Origin: Pseudomonadota bacterium
GTDB lineage: Bacteria; SAR324; NAC60-12
Direction of reading: 5' to 3'
DNA length: 59,212 bases
NCBI GenBank assembly: GCA_004213175.1
Contig: SHAT01000006.1
Location: 1 to 59,212, forward strand
Part shown: piece by piece, positions 43,841 through 54,450 of the stretch
How positions within the stretch are numbered: the stretch's first letter is position 1
How the letters are laid out: every line of letters starts with the position of its first letter
Notes under the pieces: model-generated
Database searches by the model: none
The model's input: only the letters and a program-made list of their open reading frames with translations
What the model was told of the DNA's origin: nothing
Position numbers and translations under genes: made by a program

Positions 43841-45127
43841 ATGCAAAAATTTATTGTGGAGGGAGGATTTCCTCTTTCTGGAAGCATCACACCATCAGGC
43901 AATAAAAACGAAGCTCTGCCTGTACTTGCAGCATCATTACTAGCACATGAACCTGTTACTATACGCAATGTCCCTGACATTTTGGACATTGCGATCATGC
44001 GGAACTTACTTGTTAGTCTTGGCGTTAAAATTAAGCAAATTGATAAGCATTCTTTTCGAATTGATTCAAACCATCTGCGTGCTACAATTTTGGAATCAGA
44101 ACAAGCAAAATTGATAAGAGGCTCTTTCCTGTTGGCGGGCCCCCTTTTAGCCCGAAGAAAATCGATAGATCTGCCTGCACCGGGAGGTGACCGTATAGGT
44201 TTAAGGCCGGTTCACACTCATCTTGAAGCCCTTGAAAAACTTGGCGCCGAAATAACTTTAAATGAGAATGGCCTTTATCAAATGCGTTCAAATGGCTTTA
44301 AAGGTACAGCGATTTACCTTGATGAAGCAAGTGTGATGGCTACAGAGAATGCTGTTATGGCCGCAGTTACCGCGGAAGGTAAAACTAGTATTTATAACGC
44401 AGCATGTGAACCGCATGTTCAGGGGCTTTGTCATTTTTTGGTTATATTAGGTGCATCAATCCAAGGTATCGGCAGCAATTTACTTATCATTGAAGGTGTA
44501 CAAAAACTGAGAGGAGGAGAATACACTATTCAGTCTGATCATACTGAAGTTGGATCTTTTATAGGATTAGCGGCTGTTACAGGTAGTGAATTACGGATCA
44601 AAAACGCAGGTGTCAAATATTTACGGATGACGCGTTTAATGTTTGAAAAACTTGGTGTAGAAATTAAAATTGAAGGCAACGATTTGTTGATTCCGAAAAA
44701 ACAAAAACTTACAGTTAAAAAAGATATTACAGGGGGAATCCCAAAAATTGATGATTCTCCATGGCCGGGATTCCCCGCAGATTTAACCAGTATCATCACA
44801 GTGGTTGCCACTCAGTGTTCTGGTGCTGTATTAATTTTTGAAAAAATGTTTGAAAGCCGTTTATTTTGGGTGGATAAACTAATTGAAATGGGGGCACAAA
44901 TAATTCTTTGTGACCCACACCGAGCAGTAGTTTCTGGACCAACTCAACTCAAAGGAGCAAGAGTCTCATCTCCCGATATTAGGGCAGGCATGGCTTTGCT
45001 GATTGCTGCACTTGGAGCAAAAGGTACAACTGAAATACAGAATATTGATCAGATAGATAGAGGATATGAAAATATTGAGCAGAGATTAAATGATTTGGGT
45101 GCAAAAATTCAAAGAGTGATAGAATAA
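43841..45127 (+). CDS. murA: UDP-N-acetylglucosamine 1-carboxyvinyltransferase, Asp variant
   Basis: The 428-residue EPSP-synthase-fold enzyme begins [22 protein letters not shown] with Lys22-Asn23-Glu24. The catalytic loop reads [13 protein letters not shown] with Asp117 at the position of the E. coli Cys115 nucleophile, the form seen in naturally fosfomycin-resistant MurA. It makes the first committed step of peptidoglycan synthesis. The helicase gene follows 8 bases later. Confidence 0.9.
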   Translation: MQKFIVEGGFPLSGSITPSGNKNEALPVLAASLLAHEPVTIRNVPDILDIAIMRNLLVSLGVKIKQIDKHSFRIDSNHLRATILESEQAKLIRGSFLLAGPLLARRKSIDLPAPGGDRIGLRPVHTHLEALEKLGAEITLNENGLYQMRSNGFKGTAIYLDEASVMATENAVMAAVTAEGKTSIYNAACEPHVQGLCHFLVILGASIQGIGSNLLIIEGVQKLRGGEYTIQSDHTEVGSFIGLAAVTGSELRIKNAGVKYLRMTRLMFEKLGVEIKIEGNDLLIPKKQKLTVKKDITGGIPKIDDSPWPGFPADLTSIITVVATQCSGAVLIFEKMFESRLFWVDKLIEMGAQIILCDPHRAVVSGPTQLKGARVSSPDIRAGMALLIAALGAKGTTEIQNIDQIDRGYENIEQRLNDLGAKIQRVIE

Positions 45128-45135
45128 CAAATAGA

Positions 45136-47577
45136 ATGGATGTTAGGGTGGAATTATCTGCAGAACAAACAAAAGTATTGGAGGAGGAACAACTACTCTT
45201 GCTCCAAGTAAAACAAGGTTTGATTATCCTTGCGGCAGAAGATAAAAAAAATAATTTAAGCAATCTCCAACTTGAGGGCATCATCGAACTGAGAGATTCA
45301 CTTGCGGAAACTCTGCCTGAAGATGTTCCTGCAGTAATGGCGCAAATGGAACGGATGGTTTTGCTTCACTCTCAGCAGAATTCGCACAATCCTTCTAACG
45401 GATATAATCTAGACACGCCCTATTTTGCTCACATTGTATTAAGTGAAAATAATCGTGTACGTAATCTATTGATAGGGAACCAGAATTGCTTTTCAACACA
45501 CTTGCCTTGCCCAATTGTCGATTGGAAAAATGCACCAATTAGTAAAATCTTTTACCGGTATCGTGAAGGAGACGAGTATGTTGAAGATATTGGAGAGAAG
45601 GAACTTGAAGGTGAATTAATCAAGCGGAGGATGTTGTTAATCGAAAATGGCAATTTGATGCGTATAAACTGGCCGGGTGGGATTCTCGAAGACTTGTCAT
45701 CCGAACAAGGTGGAAGTAATAATTGGCGTTTAGTCAGTCAAAAAACACCACGATTAGAGAGTGGACATGGTAAAACTCTTGAAGAAATTAAAGTAACAGG
45801 AAAATCATCATTGAACGCAGGGGGAAAAACAGACCTCAGTTTTTCTGGATACAGAGTGGACAAACATCTCCGTCAAATAACCGCTCTTGTTGATCCTCAG
45901 CAATTTGAAATAATTACGCATTCAGATTATGGAATAATTTTGATTCAAGGTGGAGCTGGATCCGGCAAAACCACAGTTGCGTTGCATAGACTTGCTTATT
46001 TAATGACAAAAAAACCTCAATATTTTAAACCAAAAACTGTTCTGCCGATAGTTTTTGGCCATGCCTTAGCAAACTATATGTCCAGAGTACTACCTGCTTT
46101 GGGAGTAAAAGGTGTAGTTCCGCAAATTTACCATAAATGGATCTCTGGTCTTAGACAACGTATTCTGCCAGATCTACCCGGGAATTATGCAGAAAATACT
46201 CCAATGGATGTTATTGAACTGAAACGTCATCCATTGTGGTTGAAATACTATCTTGAAGAAACAAAAAAGCGTACCTTAAAGTTTAGGGAATTGTTTGAAG
46301 TCAGACTTGCTAAAGTGGAGGGATTAAATTTGTTACTTGAAGAATGGGGAATTACGACAGGCTTGCCCTTGATTCCACGTCTGTTGAGTCTGCTGCGCTG
46401 GTCAAAAGGTGAATTTGCTATCAAAAAAATGACAAATCATGAAAGTAGAAGAATGGAGAAAAAACTTCACAATGTTCTGGAACAAAGTTTCCCTGAGATA
46501 TTTGAAGCACCCCATTTGTTAATTTCTCAAATTTGGAATGATTGTCTTGTCAACAAGGAATTGCTGTTTGAAACAGTGGAAAGGCTTGCGCCGGGAGAAT
46601 TCAGCGAAACTCAACTTACTAGTTCCTGGAACTGGGCAGTTAGACAATATCAGAAACGTATAGCTGCAGGCGAAACAATAGAATCTGATCGTGTTTCTCT
46701 CGTTGATCAAGTTGAATTTTATGGCAATAAAAAGTTTAATTTTGAAGATGATAGGTGTTCGTTGGATGAAGAGGATGATTCACTTTTGCTGATACTTTAT
46801 CAAATGCTAATGGGGCCTATAAAAAGTAAAAACGGCAAGATTTTGAGTTATAGTCATTTGATGCTAGATGAAGCTCAGGATTTTGGTCCACTTGAGTTTC
46901 AAGTTCTAGTAAGTTTAACACCAGAAAAACATCCGAGTGTGACTTTAGCAGGAGATATGGATCAGCGGATAATGCTTGGACGAAAACATGAAACATGGGA
47001 CGAATCGTTATCCTATCTGACATTGCCGGATGGTTCAAAACCAGATGTAACAGCCTTATCTCCTTTACAGATTGGTTACCGTTCAACCGACGAAATAATG
47101 AAAGCTGCTAAAAAAGTCATTGGTGAACATAGCGTAAATACTACCTGGCACTCAACACGTCAAGGTGCTCCAGTAAATGTTTTTCGTTTCCAGGAAAGTG
47201 GAGCTATGGTAGCATTTCTTGCTGATACGCTGGAAGATTTATGTGTCCGTGAACCGCTTGCCAGTATCGCTGTTTTGACGCGTACTAATGAAGCAGCACT
47301 AAAACTCTATGAAGGATTGCAAAGAACCGATCTCGCTAATATGCGTATAATCAGAAATCAGGAATTTTCGTTCACTCCAGGAATTGACGTGACAGATATT
47401 TCACAGACTAAAGGTTTGGAATTTGATACAGTTATCATTGCAGATGCAGATGCCTCTACTTATGGTCCTGATATGCTATCGAGACAATTGTTGTATGTAG
47501 GTTTGACTAGAGCAGCCCATCAACTTTGGCTACTTCATTGTGGTAATCCATCCAAGCTGATTAATGATTTAATTTAA
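45136..47577 (+). CDS. HelD/UvrD-like superfamily 1 helicase
   Basis: The 813-residue protein has an N-terminal helical coil (about 1-90), then a split ATPase with Walker A IQGGAGSGKTTVALHR, Walker B HLMLDEAQDFGPLE, AGDMDQRI and the C-terminal SF1 motifs IGYRSTDEI and TKGLEFDTVIIADAD. The coil before the motor domain and the GLEFDTVI pattern resemble HelD, which clears RNA polymerase from DNA, rather than UvrD repair helicases. It starts 8 bases after murA, so it is probably co-transcribed. Confidence 0.75.
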   Translation: MDVRVELSAEQTKVLEEEQLLLLQVKQGLIILAAEDKKNNLSNLQLEGIIELRDSLAETLPEDVPAVMAQMERMVLLHSQQNSHNPSNGYNLDTPYFAHIVLSENNRVRNLLIGNQNCFSTHLPCPIVDWKNAPISKIFYRYREGDEYVEDIGEKELEGELIKRRMLLIENGNLMRINWPGGILEDLSSEQGGSNNWRLVSQKTPRLESGHGKTLEEIKVTGKSSLNAGGKTDLSFSGYRVDKHLRQITALVDPQQFEIITHSDYGIILIQGGAGSGKTTVALHRLAYLMTKKPQYFKPKTVLPIVFGHALANYMSRVLPALGVKGVVPQIYHKWISGLRQRILPDLPGNYAENTPMDVIELKRHPLWLKYYLEETKKRTLKFRELFEVRLAKVEGLNLLLEEWGITTGLPLIPRLLSLLRWSKGEFAIKKMTNHESRRMEKKLHNVLEQSFPEIFEAPHLLISQIWNDCLVNKELLFETVERLAPGEFSETQLTSSWNWAVRQYQKRIAAGETIESDRVSLVDQVEFYGNKKFNFEDDRCSLDEEDDSLLLILYQMLMGPIKSKNGKILSYSHLMLDEAQDFGPLEFQVLVSLTPEKHPSVTLAGDMDQRIMLGRKHETWDESLSYLTLPDGSKPDVTALSPLQIGYRSTDEIMKAAKKVIGEHSVNTTWHSTRQGAPVNVFRFQESGAMVAFLADTLEDLCVREPLASIAVLTRTNEAALKLYEGLQRTDLANMRIIRNQEFSFTPGIDVTDISQTKGLEFDTVIIADADASTYGPDMLSRQLLYVGLTRAAHQLWLLHCGNPSKLINDLI

Positions 47578-47781
47578 AAGTCTCAATCAATTTGTGACGA
47601 ATAGGCATCCTTAAAAAATTTTCCCAGAGTCAAAGGTATCAGCAAAGTCGAAGGAATTATGTGGGATGGATTAAGATTTCGCCTCCACTCCCCTACTTTA
47701 ACATTTAGCGAAAGTGTTAATTATTTTATATTTGTTTGAAAAAGAGTATTTATAGATTGGCAATAATTGTAGAGATATTTA

Positions 47782-49047
47782 ATGCAGCCTATTATAAACA
47801 ATCAAATTAGTAATTTAAAAGAATCCTCAACTTTATATATTAATCAGCTTGCGCTAAAATTACGTAATGAAGGACATGACATATGTCACCTTGGTTTTGG
47901 TGAATCACCATTTCCTGTCCCGGAATTAATGCAGGCAGCTTTGCGGGAAAATGTTGGGCGTAAACAGTATATTTCAGGATGCGGATTGCCAGACTTGCGG
48001 CAAGCGGTTGAGATTTTTTGCAAAAAAAATTTTGGTTACAATTATTCTTGTGAAAATATTATCATAGGTCCGGGAAGTAAAGAGCTAATATTCCAACTTC
48101 TTTACCTATTGGAAGGACCGCTTATGGTGCCTGCTCCAAGTTGGGTCAGTTATGGACCACAAGCAAAAATACGTTCAAAAAATTTCATTCCAATTACTAC
48201 AAACATCAAAAACGGCTATCGTTTACAGGCGGAAGAATTAAACAAAATCTGTTCCATACAGAAAAGTCAGCAAAAAATTCTGATTCTTAATAATCCTTGT
48301 AATCCAACTGGGAGTGTCTATTCTTCTAATGAATTAAGAGCATTGGCGGAAGTATGTCGAAAACAAGGAGTTATTGTAATCTCAGATGAAATTTATGCTC
48401 TGATAAATTTTGGGGAACTTCCTTTTCAGGGAATCGCAAGCTTTTATCCGGAAGGAACTATAACCACAGGTGGCGTCTCAAAAGCATTATCTGCAGGCGG
48501 TTGGCGGCTTGGCTATGCAATGATTCCAGATGAGCTAAGTGAAATTACACGATCACTAGCAGCATTTGTGAGCGAAACTTTCAGTTGTGTTAGTGCCCCA
48601 ATTCAGTATGCAGTTTTAGCGGGATTTGAAAATTTTGGGTCAATAAGAAATTACGTTGAACTCTGCAATAATATACACAAAGAAGCTGGTAAATTTTTAC
48701 ATCAGAGATTTATTGAAATTCACTTGAATTGTCCTGAACCTCAAGGTGCTTTTTATCTGTTTCCTGATTTTGAAAATTTTAAAGCCCTTATTACTTCAAG
48801 AGGTATAAAAAGTAGTGAGGAATTGAGCAAAAGACTTTTGGAAGATATTGGAGTAGCACTTCTTCCTGGGTCAGATTTTTATATGCCGGATGAATTTCTG
48901 GGAGTTCGTGTTACAAGTGTTGACTATGATGGAGCTAAGCTGATGCATGATTTCTCTATTACTGGAAAGGAAAAACCTCTAATGTACACGAGCCTCTTCC
49001 CAAGATTAGCAGAAGCATGTGAACGTCTTGAGAAGTGGCTTCGGTGA
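47782..49047 (+). CDS. PLP-dependent class I/II aminotransferase
   Basis: The 421-residue fold type I enzyme has GFGESPFPVPELM, the NNPCNPTGSVYS substrate site, ISDEIYALI (PLP Asp/Tyr) and the Schiff-base Lys in GGVSKALSAGGWRLGY. This resembles aspartate or aromatic aminotransferases of the Ib group. The exact amino acid is not determinable. It stands alone after a 204-base gap. Confidence 0.85.
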   Translation: MQPIINNQISNLKESSTLYINQLALKLRNEGHDICHLGFGESPFPVPELMQAALRENVGRKQYISGCGLPDLRQAVEIFCKKNFGYNYSCENIIIGPGSKELIFQLLYLLEGPLMVPAPSWVSYGPQAKIRSKNFIPITTNIKNGYRLQAEELNKICSIQKSQQKILILNNPCNPTGSVYSSNELRALAEVCRKQGVIVISDEIYALINFGELPFQGIASFYPEGTITTGGVSKALSAGGWRLGYAMIPDELSEITRSLAAFVSETFSCVSAPIQYAVLAGFENFGSIRNYVELCNNIHKEAGKFLHQRFIEIHLNCPEPQGAFYLFPDFENFKALITSRGIKSSEELSKRLLEDIGVALLPGSDFYMPDEFLGVRVTSVDYDGAKLMHDFSITGKEKPLMYTSLFPRLAEACERLEKWLR

Positions 49048-49118
49048 ATTAAATCAGCTTAAGATTAAATAATAAATCTGTTCTTCAGTATTATAATAGC
49101 ATAGAAAAAGGTCAAAGA

Positions 49119-49451
49119 ATGAAACTCGTAAATGGTTATTTAGGTCAGGATTTACAACTTGAAGGAAGCATTTCAAGTAAAGATAGTATTCGAATTGATG
49201 GAAGTTATGTTGGCAGTATTACCAGTAAACATATGGTAATCGTTGGCACTTCAGGAAAAGTGAAAGGTCAGATAGATGCGCCTGTGATTCAGGTTGATGG
49301 TTGGGTTGAAGGCGATTTAAAAGCTACAAAACTGGTGGAAGTTTTGAGTAAGGCGAGAGTTAAAGGAAAAATTATTACTCCGGTAGGGGGAATAAAATTA
49401 AAAATTGGGAGTGTTTTTATAGGGTCATTCATCATGAAAAAGATAGTCTGA
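49119..49451 (+). CDS. Bactofilin
   Basis: The 110-residue protein is a bactofilin/DUF583 beta-helix: LVNGYLGQDLQLEGSISSKD, RIDGSYVGSI, GTSGKVKGQIDAPVIQVDGW, VEGDLKATKLVEVLSKARVKG. Bactofilins polymerise into filaments that shape the cell or localise other proteins. It is short but has the whole core domain. AGAAAAAGG-type sequence precedes the ATG. Confidence 0.85.
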   Translation: MKLVNGYLGQDLQLEGSISSKDSIRIDGSYVGSITSKHMVIVGTSGKVKGQIDAPVIQVDGWVEGDLKATKLVEVLSKARVKGKIITPVGGIKLKIGSVFIGSFIMKKIV

Positions 49452-49487
49452 TTTTGAGTTCAACAATTTACTTTTTGAAGAAGTATT

Positions 49488-50117
49488 TTAAACAGTTATC
49501 TTCGTCACTCCAGAATTTTTAATGTTTGCTAAGTTTTCTCCGGTTGTCGGTTTACTAGCAAGGATCGGTTTTTCATTAACTTTAGGAATATCCAAAATAT
49601 TGATCGGAGATGATACCGTTGTAACTGATGGCTGTGCAGAATTTGCTGTATATATTTGTGGAGCAGGTTTACTGTCCGTTCGCATTAAATCGGCAAATTT
49701 CGGATGGCGCAGTAACCTGAGCAATGTCGGCGTTTTACTTTGATCCCTGATTTCATTTTTGATTAACACAGGTAGATCATGCACATTGTTCAATGTAAGT
49801 TTAACTGCTTCCGGTAGTTTTAATAGCATTTGTCTGTCTGATTCAGTGATTGCTTCAAGTTGTTTTTTAACCGCCCCTACGAAACCCTCAATTGCTGCAT
49901 CCGGTAACTTTTTCTGGATGAGTAAGTTTTCAATTCTTGTGAGAACTTTTAAATATTGTGACGTCTCGTTGCGCTCAGCACCGTTCGCATCTACAAAATT
50001 TTCATTTGTTTTTACAGCTTGAGCCTTCGATTTTGCTATAGCTGTTTTTTCTTTATTCTGTATTTGATGCTCGAGCCCAGTTTGTTTATCTGGAATATTT
50101 TTAGCAGTAACCTGCAT
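49488..50117 (-). CDS. Hypothetical protein, 209 aa
   Basis: The protein is hydrophilic, with a Lys/Gln-rich N-terminus, a central helical region (about 65-150, LPDAAIEGFVGAVKKQLEAI) and a disordered Ser/Pro/Thr-rich tail. It has no signal peptide or membrane helix and no recognised family. It is convergent with the bactofilin gene. A scaffold or FliK-like role is only a guess. Confidence 0.5.
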   Translation of the reverse strand: MQVTAKNIPDKQTGLEHQIQNKEKTAIAKSKAQAVKTNENFVDANGAERNETSQYLKVLTRIENLLIQKKLPDAAIEGFVGAVKKQLEAITESDRQMLLKLPEAVKLTLNNVHDLPVLIKNEIRDQSKTPTLLRLLRHPKFADLMRTDSKPAPQIYTANSAQPSVTTVSSPINILDIPKVNEKPILASKPTTGENLANIKNSGVTKITV

Positions 50118-50336
50118 AATTTACTGAGAATGATGCGGAATGTAATGTTAGATGAATTGAAATGATTAATCGACAACAGTTTAGACATTCAATATTTAAG
50201 CCATTTTATTAAGTTTTAATCCAGCATTCTAACTTGATTTCGTGACCGAATTACTGAATCATTTAGTATAAAGTATAATAATATCAATCTTATCACTCTC
50301 AGAAAGAACTATCATTCAAAAAAAGATTAATAATTT

Positions 50337-51056
50337 ATGTTGCTGATTCCCGCAATAGATTTAAAAGACGGACGCTGCGTCAGACTACTCCAGGGAGAGG
50401 CTGACGCTCAAACTATTTATTCAAATGACCCTGTTGAAATGGCCATCTCATTCGAAGATGCTGGAGCAAAACGTTTACATTTAGTAGACTTGGACGGAGC
50501 ATTTCGGGGAAAAGGTGCAAATATGGCCAGTATTCGTTCAATTCTAAAAAACATTTCAATACCGGTCCAGTTGGGCGGAGGATTACGCAACGCGGAAAAT
50601 ATTGAACAAATGTTTGAATTAGGTGTTTCATCAGTTATAGTGAGTACGATGGCGGTAAAGAATAGCGAGGTTCTGGAAGAAATCATTCTACGATATTCGG
50701 GAAAGAGAATTTTTCTGGGTGTTGACTCACGTAACCGAAAAGTTTCTATAGAGGGCTGGCAGGAGGGAACTGAAATTGATGATGTCGAGCTTGCTCTTCT
50801 CTGGAAAAAGCATGGTATTCAAAGAATCGTTTTTACAGATATTGCCCGTGATGGTATGTTAAGTGGACCAAATTTGGAAGCACTCGGTGATTTTGCTCGG
50901 CGCACCGGCTTAAAAATTGTTGCATCCGGTGGGGTTTCTTCGATGGAGGATCTCGAACTACTTAAAACTCTTGAAAAGGACGGTGTAGACCAGGTAATTA
51001 GCGGAAAAGCAATTTACGAAGGAAAACTTAATTTAAAGGAGATATTCAAATTTTAG
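50337..51056 (+). CDS. hisA: Phosphoribosylformimino-5-aminoimidazole carboxamide ribotide isomerase
   Basis: The 239-residue TIM barrel has LIPAIDLKDGRCVRLLQGE with catalytic Asp8, VQLGGGLRN, FLGVDSRN, FTDIARDGML and ASGGVSS, matching HisA and distinct from HisF by the IPAIDLKDG start. It performs the fourth step of histidine synthesis. The stop overlaps the hisF start by 7 bases. Confidence 0.92.
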   Translation: MLLIPAIDLKDGRCVRLLQGEADAQTIYSNDPVEMAISFEDAGAKRLHLVDLDGAFRGKGANMASIRSILKNISIPVQLGGGLRNAENIEQMFELGVSSVIVSTMAVKNSEVLEEIILRYSGKRIFLGVDSRNRKVSIEGWQEGTEIDDVELALLWKKHGIQRIVFTDIARDGMLSGPNLEALGDFARRTGLKIVASGGVSSMEDLELLKTLEKDGVDQVISGKAIYEGKLNLKEIFKF

Positions 51057-51841
51057 CCCGTCGTATAATTCCATGTCTTGATATAAAATCAGGTCGTGTT
51101 GTAAAAGGGACCAGTTTTGCCAGATTAAGAGATGCTGGAGATCCTTTAGAGCTTGCACAGCGCTACAATGAACAGTCTGCAGACGAGCTTGTTTTTCTTG
51201 ACATTGCTGCTTCCATTGAAAATAGAGAGACAACGATTGAACTTGCAACTAGATTGGCACGTGAATTGTTTATACCTTTTACTATAGGCGGTGGAATTTC
51301 AACGCTAAACGAAATTTACTCTCTTGTAAAAGCAGGTGCAGACAAGATAACAATTAATTCTTCCGCAATCCGTAACCCAAACCTCATTACAGAAGGTGCA
51401 GAGCGTTTCGGTTCACAATGTATAGTCGTGGCAATTGATGCTAGAAAACGAAATTTGAAATCACAACATCAAATTTCTGACAATTTTTCTAAATGGGAAG
51501 TCTTCAGTCACGGTGGAAGTCACTCTACTGGTCTGGATGCAGTAGCATGGGCCAAGGAAATAGAGTCACGTGGTGCAGGGGAAATATTATTAACCAGTAT
51601 GGATGCAGACGGCCATCAGGACGGGTTTGAACTTGAATTAACTGCAACAATAAGTGGTAGCCTTAATATTCCTGTAATTGCATCAGGTGGTGGTGGAACT
51701 TTTGAACATTTTAGGGATGCGTTGACCATTGGCAAGGCTGATGCTGTTTTAGCAGCTTCTGTTTTTCACTATGAAAAATATACTGTTTCGGAAGTCAAAG
51801 AATATCTCAGTGAAAATTCAATACCAGTCAGAAAAGTATAA
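51050..51841 (+). CDS. hisF: Imidazole glycerol phosphate synthase cyclase subunit, apparent AUU start
   Basis: The conserved N-terminus (M)[19 protein letters not shown] requires translation from the ATT at 51050, which puts catalytic Asp at residue 11 as in other HisF. No ATG, GTG, TTG or CTG is in frame between the upstream stop (51029-51031) and Asp11. The ribosome site AAAGGAG ends 8 bases before the ATT. The rest ([46 protein letters not shown]) is intact over 263 residues. It works with HisH. The ATT could be a mutated ATG. Confidence 0.85.
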   Translation: MLARRIIPCLDIKSGRVVKGTSFARLRDAGDPLELAQRYNEQSADELVFLDIAASIENRETTIELATRLARELFIPFTIGGGISTLNEIYSLVKAGADKITINSSAIRNPNLITEGAERFGSQCIVVAIDARKRNLKSQHQISDNFSKWEVFSHGGSHSTGLDAVAWAKEIESRGAGEILLTSMDADGHQDGFELELTATISGSLNIPVIASGGGGTFEHFRDALTIGKADAVLAASVFHYEKYTVSEVKEYLSENSIPVRKV

Positions 51842-51864
51842 TATACTCTTAATTTTTCAAAATT

Positions 51865-52449
51865 ATGTCTTTAATTATTGACAATTTACGATTTGCGATT
51901 TTGACCTATTTTACTTTACTTGCTCTTGTTTTCAGCAACGTCAATTCTGTATCGGCATTCGAGGAAAATGAGGTACGTAGAGAAAACAAACGCGTTTGGT
52001 CAATTATTAAGGGAAAAGTAAAACTAGACAAATCTGCTTATACTGTAAAGAGAGTTCGTATTTTAACTCCAAAAGTAGAGCTGATAAAACCACCTCAACT
52101 TGATGAAAAAAAGAGAATCTCAGCCAGCAAACTTTACAGTATGTCACGTTCTTATGCTGATTACATGACACAAAAGTCAGAAAAAAATAAAAAACGCACC
52201 CCATATTCAGGGAACTTAAAGGGTAGTGCAAAATCCTTTCATGAAAATGAAATAGAGAGGAAAAAATTTTGTAATACCGCTATTAGCTCTTCTTATTGCT
52301 TACTTGAATCCGAATCCAAATATTATTACTTTGGTAATACTCCAAAAAAACATAAACGTAAAAGAAATTATAGTGATAGAAACGTATCATTTAGAATTCG
52401 TGAATCAATCAAATTAGTTGATAAATTAGTGAAGCAGTCAAAAAACTGA
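51865..52449 (+). CDS. Hypothetical exported basic protein, 194 aa
   Basis: The N-terminus has a hydrophobic segment (FAILTYFTLLALVFSNV) and an AXA-type site near VSA-FEE, predicting signal peptidase I cleavage. The mature part is Lys/Arg/Ser-rich with paired Cys (FCNTAISSSYC) and no recognised domain. It lies between hisF and the NAD(P)HX repair gene, 23 and 6 bases away, so it belongs to that transcription unit. Confidence 0.5.
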   Translation: MSLIIDNLRFAILTYFTLLALVFSNVNSVSAFEENEVRRENKRVWSIIKGKVKLDKSAYTVKRVRILTPKVELIKPPQLDEKKRISASKLYSMSRSYADYMTQKSEKNKKRTPYSGNLKGSAKSFHENEIERKKFCNTAISSSYCLLESESKYYYFGNTPKKHKRKRNYSDRNVSFRIRESIKLVDKLVKQSKN

Positions 52450-52455
52450 CAGCAG

Positions 52456-54048
52456 ATGGATGCAAAATTTCACAAGTTGATCAGACTGGCGGATACAATT
52501 TCAATGCGTGAAATGGAAAAACACGCTATCGAAGATTTGGGGATTCATGGATTAGTATTAATGGAAAACGCGGCACGTAGTGTCGCGGATTGGCTGACAG
52601 AAAACAAATTAAAAAATAACCCAGGTGCCCGCGTAGTTATTTGCTGTGGAAAAGGTAATAACGGAGGAGACGGATTTGCAACTGCGAGGCTGCTGGCAAA
52701 CCGTGGTTATGACATCCAGGTCGTAGATGCAGGTGAAGTTAAAAAAGGAGATTCCCGAAAAAATCAGTTATTGTGGGAGAAATTTGGAGAAAGTACAACT
52801 TTTCCGGATGTAAATGCCTCACTAATGATTAAAGAAGCAGATGTCCTTATTGATGCTATTTTTGGAATAGGCATAGAGCAGTCAATCGAAGGTGCATATC
52901 GTGAATGGATAGAAATTTTTAACTCAAATAAGACTGCATTACGTGTTGCCGTTGACATACCTTCCGGAGTTTCTACTGACGAGAGTAAAATTTTAGGTGT
53001 TGCAGCACTTTGTCAGCACACCATTACTTTTCAAACAGGCAAGCCAGGTTGTTATCAACATCCAGGTGTTATTTATTCTGGTAAAGTACATATAGCGGAT
53101 ATCTCAATTCCGGAAATATACTCTGGGAGACTTCCTGTAAAAAATACTGACTCAGAATCTTCTAAAAATATTTCTACCCTCTGTACTTATTTGTTAACAC
53201 CAGAGTTTGTAACTGAATTGATTCCTGAGCGACTTCCAGATGCGCACAAGGGCTCTTCTGGACATTTACTTGCAGTCTGTGGTTCAAGAGGCATGGGCGG
53301 AGCGGCAAGTCTATCTTCTACGGCCGCCTTAAATAGCGGAGCCGGTTTGGTCAATGCCTGCGTTCCCGGCCATCTTTGTGATCAACTCCCTGGACAGTCG
53401 GCTGAAGTAATGACAGTCAGTCCACATAATGCTCCAGAATATTTTTCAGAAGAGCATACAAATTTTGTCGAACAGCTAGCTTCAGTTCATGATGCAGTAC
53501 TACTAGGTTGCGGCCTAGGAGTTCATTCTCAAACAGCAGTGTTTGTGAAGCTGTTGACAAAACATTTGCAGGTTCCACTGCTAATTGATGCAGATGGACT
53601 TAATAATATAGATGAATCAGATTTGCAGGAAAGACTTAATAATACTATCGTAACTCCACATCCTCGAGAGTTGTCTAGACTTTGCGGCAAGAGTGTTACT
53701 GAAATTCAGGAAAATAGAATCTCAACTGTACGTCGATTAGCCCAGGATTGGAATGTGGTACTGCTGCTCAAAGGAGCTAATACAGTTATCGGCAGTCCTG
53801 ACGGACAAATATTTATCAATCCCACTGGAAATTCTGCGCTTGCCACAGCCGGTTCTGGTGATGTACTAAGTGGTTTTATCGGAGGTTTTCTCGTACAAGG
53901 TCTGTCACCTCTCAACGCAACTATAACAGGAGCCTACATGCACGGCCTCGCTGCGGAGTGTTTCACCCAAAAAACAAATTCCAAGTACATGCTGGCTAGT
54001 GATCTTTTTGAAGGCTTGCTGCTGGCAAGAAATATGCTCAAAGTTTAG
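52456..54048 (+). CDS. nnr: Bifunctional NAD(P)HX epimerase/dehydratase
   Basis: The 530-residue protein joins a YjeF N-terminal epimerase domain (about 1-230, GKGNNGGDGFATARLL, VAVDIPSGVSTD) to an ADP-dependent NAD(P)HX dehydratase (about 260-530, GLGVHSQTAV, VTPHPREL, LLKGANTVI, ATAGSGDVLSGFIGG). It repairs hydrated nicotinamide cofactors. It follows the 194-residue gene by 6 bases. Confidence 0.92.
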   Translation: MDAKFHKLIRLADTISMREMEKHAIEDLGIHGLVLMENAARSVADWLTENKLKNNPGARVVICCGKGNNGGDGFATARLLANRGYDIQVVDAGEVKKGDSRKNQLLWEKFGESTTFPDVNASLMIKEADVLIDAIFGIGIEQSIEGAYREWIEIFNSNKTALRVAVDIPSGVSTDESKILGVAALCQHTITFQTGKPGCYQHPGVIYSGKVHIADISIPEIYSGRLPVKNTDSESSKNISTLCTYLLTPEFVTELIPERLPDAHKGSSGHLLAVCGSRGMGGAASLSSTAALNSGAGLVNACVPGHLCDQLPGQSAEVMTVSPHNAPEYFSEEHTNFVEQLASVHDAVLLGCGLGVHSQTAVFVKLLTKHLQVPLLIDADGLNNIDESDLQERLNNTIVTPHPRELSRLCGKSVTEIQENRISTVRRLAQDWNVVLLLKGANTVIGSPDGQIFINPTGNSALATAGSGDVLSGFIGGFLVQGLSPLNATITGAYMHGLAAECFTQKTNSKYMLASDLFEGLLLARNMLKV

Positions 54049-54450
54049 TCAAGTCCAGTTGCATAAGCATGTGAAAAAAATCCATATTTTCTATTTACAC
54101 TCCGCTATAAAAAAATTGCTCTGCATAATATTTAGAGTGATGCTTTCCATAAAATATAATAGTATGTAAATAATTAAGTTTTTACATTTTAATCTGTGAG
54201 AGTCATAATTCTATCAATTTTAAAAAAGTGCACCGTACAATCAAAAAATGAAAGATGAACTTTCGATCCCCTAATTCTTTTTATAATCATACTCTGACAA
54301 TAGTAGCATTAGCCTTGAAGAATGAACTAATTTTGAGTATCAAATTTCTAACTGCCACTATAAAGAGAAACGCAAACTGAAATCTATACATTTAAGCACC
54401 AAATAATCAAAATCATAAAGCAGGCTATAACTTGTAACATCAAACACATT
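54049..54450. other. Intergenic region, no gene seen
   Basis: The 402-base AT-rich gap before the aminotransferase gene has no supported ORF. No terminator, riboswitch or repeat was found by eye. Confidence 0.4.

Noticed and set aside
51254-51841. hisF starting at TTG 51254
   Set aside because: This start would remove catalytic Asp11 and about 68 conserved residues; the AUU at 51050 fits the family.
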